8,514 nt of DNA from Nocardia sp. (lineage in GTDB: Bacteria; Actinomycetota; Actinomycetes; Mycobacteriales; Mycobacteriaceae): NCBI GenBank assembly GCA_013361595.1, contig JABFXT010000626.1:1-8514 (forward strand), read 5' to 3'. This document shows positions 6,110 to 8,514 of this stretch, in pieces (positions within the stretch are counted from its first letter, which is position 1; every line of letters starts with the position of its first letter). Below the pieces are notes generated by a model. It was not told where the DNA came from and did not search any database. It saw only the letters and a program-made list of their open reading frames with translations. A program made the position numbers and the translations under genes.

Positions 6110-8002
6110 ATGGGAACCGCTCCGGCTGTCACACCGGAGCGACCCTCTATCCGGAACCCGGTCCCGCCGGCGGCACGAGCCGGCGGCGCCGCGCTGTGGA
6201 GCCGGCTGCGTCGTCCCCCGGGAAGTGCGGTGCTGTGGGCGGCGGCCGCGCTCATCGCGCTCCAACTCGGCATCCGCGCCCTGGTGACCGCGAACGGCTA
6301 CTTCTACTGGGACGATCTGATCCTGGCCGGCCGGGCCGGGACCCTGCCGCTGCTGTCCGGCGATCTACTACTGCACGATCACGACGGGCATTTCATGCCG
6401 TTGGCCTTCGCGGTGTCCTGGCTGACCACGGCAGCCGCACCGCTCGACTGGGGAGCGGCCGCGGTTGTTCTGCTCGCCGGCCAGCTGGCGGCCTCGCTGG
6501 CGGTGCTGCGCATGCTGCTGGTGCTGCTCGGGCGACGCCGGGCGCTGCTGGTCCCGCTGGCGTTCTATCTGTTCTGTCCGCTGACGCTTCCCGCTTTCGC
6601 GTGGTGGTCGGCCGCACTCAACGCCCTGCCGCTGCAGTTCGCGCTCGCCTGGGTGGTGGCCGACGCGGTACTGCTGGACCGCACCGCGCGCCGCCGGTAC
6701 GCGATCTCCGGCGTGGTGGTGACAGCCGTGGGACTGCTGTTCTTCGAGAAGGCGGTGATCGTTCCGTTCGTGGCACTGGCCGTGGTCCTGTTGCGGCGCT
6801 ACGTCGACGGCCGGCGCCCCGGGCTCCGGGCGGTGCTGCGGCGCGGCGCGGGTCTCTGGGGCGGGGCGGCGGCGGTACTCGTGCTGTGGGCGGTGTTCTA
6901 TCTGGCGGCGGTCGGGAGATCGAGCGGCGAGGGCGGTTCGGACGTTCTGGCCCATATGCTGCCGCGCGCGGCCTGGGCCGGTCTGGTGACCGCGCTGCTG
7001 GGCGGACCCTGGGGCTGGGAACGCTGGGTGCCCTCCGCGCCGTGGGCGGTCGCACCGGACTGGGCGGTGTGGGTGGCGTGGCTGCTGCTGGCCACCGGGG
7101 CACTGCTGACGATCCGGGCCCGGCGAATGGTGTGGCCGGTATGGATCGCGGCGGTGGTGTACGTACCGGCCGTGCAGATCCCTGTCGTGCTGATGCGGGC
7201 CGGCCCGAACACTGTCGACGAACTCATGATGTCGCTGCGCTACCTGGCCGATACCGCCGTGGTCCTCACCGCCGCCGGTGCGCTGATCCTTCGTGCCTTC
7301 GCGCGTCCGCGGGCGGCCACCGCCGACCGTGCGGCCACCGCCGACCGCCGGCTCCGCTGGCGCGGACCGATACCGGCGGTCCTGGCGGTCGCGGTGTTCG
7401 TGCTGAGCAGCCTCTGGTCGACCTGGACCTTTTCCCGCAGTTGGTCCGAGGGGCCGACGAAAGACTATGTGACCACTGTGCAATCGGAATTCGAGCACTG
7501 GGACGGGTCGCCGCTGCTCGCGCAGGAGGTGCCGTGGAACGTGCTGAATCCGACGGCCTACCCGGAGAACGAGGCGGGCCGGGTGCTGTCCTCGATCGCG
7601 CCGCCCGGCGCCTTCGCCGCAGCCACCGATCATCTGCGCATGATCACCGACTCCGGGCAGTTCGCCGATGCCCGGGTCTGGTGGAACCGCGGAATACTTC
7701 CGGGGCCCGAACCCGGCTGCGGGTATCGGATCGGCGGTGACAGCTCGGTCCGCGTTCCCCTCGACGGGCCCATGATCGCGCACGAATGGACGGCCCAGCT
7801 CAACTATTTCGCCGACCGGGACGCCACGCTCACGGTGGGGCTGGAACGCGGCAGCCGGGCGGTGGTTCCGGTAAAGGCCGGTCTGAACACGGTTTTCGCG
7901 CGGATCACCGGCAGCGGATCGGCCCTGATCATCCGCAACCGCACACCGGAATCAGCGGTGTGCCTGGGCACGGGGCCGGTCGGAGTCGCGTCGTATTCGT
8001 AG
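6110..8002 (+). CDS. Polytopic membrane protein, GT-C glycosyltransferase-like
   Basis: 630-aa integral membrane protein. A Pro/Ala/Arg-rich cytosolic N terminus (1-38) is followed by about 11 hydrophobic segments, roughly at 40-60, 97-112, 115-140, 146-165, 167-188, 199-228, 248-268, 316-336, 341-362, 378-398 and 421-440. Residues 441-630 form a soluble domain, predicted outside the cell, with two Cys (537 and 618). The loop after the first segment holds FYWDDLILAGRAG (65-77), then GHFMP (93-97). An acidic pair at this place is a hallmark of GT-C enzymes that use polyprenyl-phosphate sugars, where it forms the catalytic or metal site, and I recall related actinobacterial membrane proteins with a DD...GHLMP pattern. 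So cell-envelope glycosylation is a reasonable guess, not proof. A short Arg-rich cytosolic loop (about 399-418) contains an 18-bp tandem duplication. The gene stands alone between a terminator and a structured intergenic region. Confidence 0.85.
   Translation: MGTAPAVTPERPSIRNPVPPAARAGGAALWSRLRRPPGSAVLWAAAALIALQLGIRALVTANGYFYWDDLILAGRAGTLPLLSGDLLLHDHDGHFMPLAFAVSWLTTAAAPLDWGAAAVVLLAGQLAASLAVLRMLLVLLGRRRALLVPLAFYLFCPLTLPAFAWWSAALNALPLQFALAWVVADAVLLDRTARRRYAISGVVVTAVGLLFFEKAVIVPFVALAVVLLRRYVDGRRPGLRAVLRRGAGLWGGAAAVLVLWAVFYLAAVGRSSGEGGSDVLAHMLPRAAWAGLVTALLGGPWGWERWVPSAPWAVAPDWAVWVAWLLLATGALLTIRARRMVWPVWIAAVVYVPAVQIPVVLMRAGPNTVDELMMSLRYLADTAVVLTAAGALILRAFARPRAATADRAATADRRLRWRGPIPAVLAVAVFVLSSLWSTWTFSRSWSEGPTKDYVTTVQSEFEHWDGSPLLAQEVPWNVLNPTAYPENEAGRVLSSIAPPGAFAAATDHLRMITDSGQFADARVWWNRGILPGPEPGCGYRIGGDSSVRVPLDGPMIAHEWTAQLNYFADRDATLTVGLERGSRAVVPVKAGLNTVFARITGSGSALIIRNRTPESAVCLGTGPVGVASYS
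7313..7347 (+). repeat. 18-bp tandem duplication inside the membrane-protein gene
   Basis: The 17-nt block at 7313-7329 recurs exactly at 7331-7347, an 18-bp period that keeps frame and duplicates the residues AATADR in a cytosolic loop. It looks like a slippage duplication and may vary in copy number between strains. Confidence 0.75.
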
Positions 8003-8232
8003 TGTCCGGACCGCTGCCGGGTGCCGGTGGTGCGCCGAGTTCCCGTCCCCGAGCGGGGCTTCCCACTCCCGGTGGTATCGGACAACTGTAACGGTGGTTA
8101 CGTGTCAGGTGCCGCACAGTGCCTGGTGCACCTGCGCGCGCCGGGTTCGCCCGGTGCCGCCGGCGGCAGGTTTCGTGCACAGTCCGACTGCCGGGTCGTG
8201 ACGGCCGTGGCCGAGTGTGAAGCGAGGCGGTG
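8003..8232 (+). other. Structured intergenic region before the last gene
   Basis: 230 bp without a supported gene. It contains a set of inverted repeats: GTAAC/GTTAC (8088-8092, 8097-8101) nested in GACA/TGTC (8081-8084, 8103-8106); CAGGTGC/GCACCTG (8106-8112, 8128-8134); CCGGG-TTCG-CCCGG (8141-8154); and the perfect 12-bp palindrome GCCGCCGGCGGC (8156-8167). The last two could terminate the membrane-protein transcript or form a folded leader for the next gene. A 43-codon frame (8102-8233, GTG start) overlaps the next ATG as TGATG but has no ribosome binding site. Confidence 0.4.
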
Positions 8233-8514
8233 ATGATGACCGAGGGCGCATCCGTGGACTCCGTCACCGGAGAGCTCACCACCAGACTGGGGGCGGTCGG
8301 TGGTGTCGCGGGTGAAGCGGTGCGGCGCAGCGTTCGCGACGCGGCCGGCGGCGCGCAGACGATCGCCACGCTGGCGCAGGCCGACGAGGCGGGCGCACGG
8401 CATGTCGAACCTGCCGACAGCACCGACCCGGTGCCTCCCGGACAGCCCGGACACCACGCCCCGGCGGATCGTGCGGCCGGGTCCGGTACACCGGATGATC
8501 ACCGCAGCTCGGAT
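8233..8514 (+). CDS. N-terminal part of a hypothetical helical protein, possibly type VII secretion-associated
   Basis: The frame is open from ATG 8233 to the window edge (94 codons, 3' end missing). GAGG at 8224-8227 lies 5 nt before ATG 8233 and 8 nt before the second ATG at 8236; either may be used. Residues 8-58 (VDSVTGELTTRLGAVGGVAG onward to DEAGARHV) form Ala/Gly-rich helices, and the A-L-x-x-A-D-x-A-x-A-R end resembles the last helix of EspC/WXG100-like proteins of actinobacterial ESX loci, though the tyrosine of the YxxxD/E signal is absent. Residues 59-94 are Pro, Gly, His and Asp rich and likely disordered. I cannot name the family with certainty; the missing downstream neighbours would help most. 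Confidence 0.6.
   Translation, partial: MMTEGASVDSVTGELTTRLGAVGGVAGEAVRRSVRDAAGGAQTIATLAQADEAGARHVEPADSTDPVPPGQPGHHAPADRAAGSGTPDDHRSSD

Noticed and set aside
4834..6273. 479-aa open frame on the minus strand across three genes
   Set aside because: It crosses the terminator and promoter of other genes and mirrors the codon structure of the plus-strand genes.
6100..7740. 546-aa plus-strand frame overlapping the membrane protein
   Set aside because: Gly/Arg/Ala-rich shadow frame; the +2 frame gives clear membrane segments and ends at a natural stop.
8102..8233. 43-codon Cys-containing leader peptide overlapping the last gene as TGATG
   Set aside because: No ribosome binding site, no tandem regulatory codons, and the frame runs through several inverted repeats; kept only as a note in the intergenic entry.

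Overview
The window looks like chromosomal DNA from a high-GC mycolic-acid actinobacterium, most likely Nocardia or a close relative. I base this on strong third-position GC bias, mycobacterial-type protein families (ProRS, an SDR very like M. tuberculosis Rv2002, a DapB-fold oxidoreductase of the mycobacterial type), SigA-type -10 boxes (TAnnnT) placed 7-8 nt before start codons, and a KstR-type operator. Genus assignment is inference; there is no rRNA, tRNA, CRISPR or insertion sequence here.

Layout. (1) 5-748 (-), a YaaA/DUF328 peroxide-stress protein, divergent from (2) 909-2666 (+), proS, prolyl-tRNA synthetase with an editing insertion. (3) 2694-3284 (-), a TetR-family repressor convergent with proS. 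Its upstream region carries two near-identical 16-bp palindromic boxes 38 bp apart, and across it is divergent (4) 3366-3569 (+), a 67-aa orphan protein with its own ribosome binding site. (5) A perfect 20-bp inverted repeat at 3701-3766 ends the next unit, (6) 3783-4517 (-), an Rv2002-like steroid-dehydrogenase-type SDR. (7) 4642-5718 (+), a DapB-fold NAD(P)-dependent oxidoreductase, is divergent from the SDR; between them a 14-bp site matches the published KstR (cholesterol regulon) consensus TnnAACnnGTTnnA and overlaps the SDR promoter. (8) 5833-6021 (+), a 62-aa acidic protein with one helical-repeat-like unit, is followed by a 20-bp hairpin. (9) 6110-8002 (+) is a 630-aa multipass membrane protein with a GT-C-like WDD loop. 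(10) 8233 to the window edge (+) is the N-terminal part of a helical, then Pro/Gly/His-rich protein, possibly a type VII secretion-associated protein.

Most genes appear to be single transcription units: yaaA, proS, the SDR and the membrane protein each have a -10 box fitting leaderless transcription, while tetR, the 67-aa gene, the DapB-like gene and the 62-aa gene have Shine-Dalgarno sequences. The two regulatory nodes worth attention are the TetR/small-protein divergon and the KstR-boxed SDR/oxidoreductase divergon. I found no clearly new multi-gene system; the least explained parts are the TetR-controlled small protein and the membrane protein.
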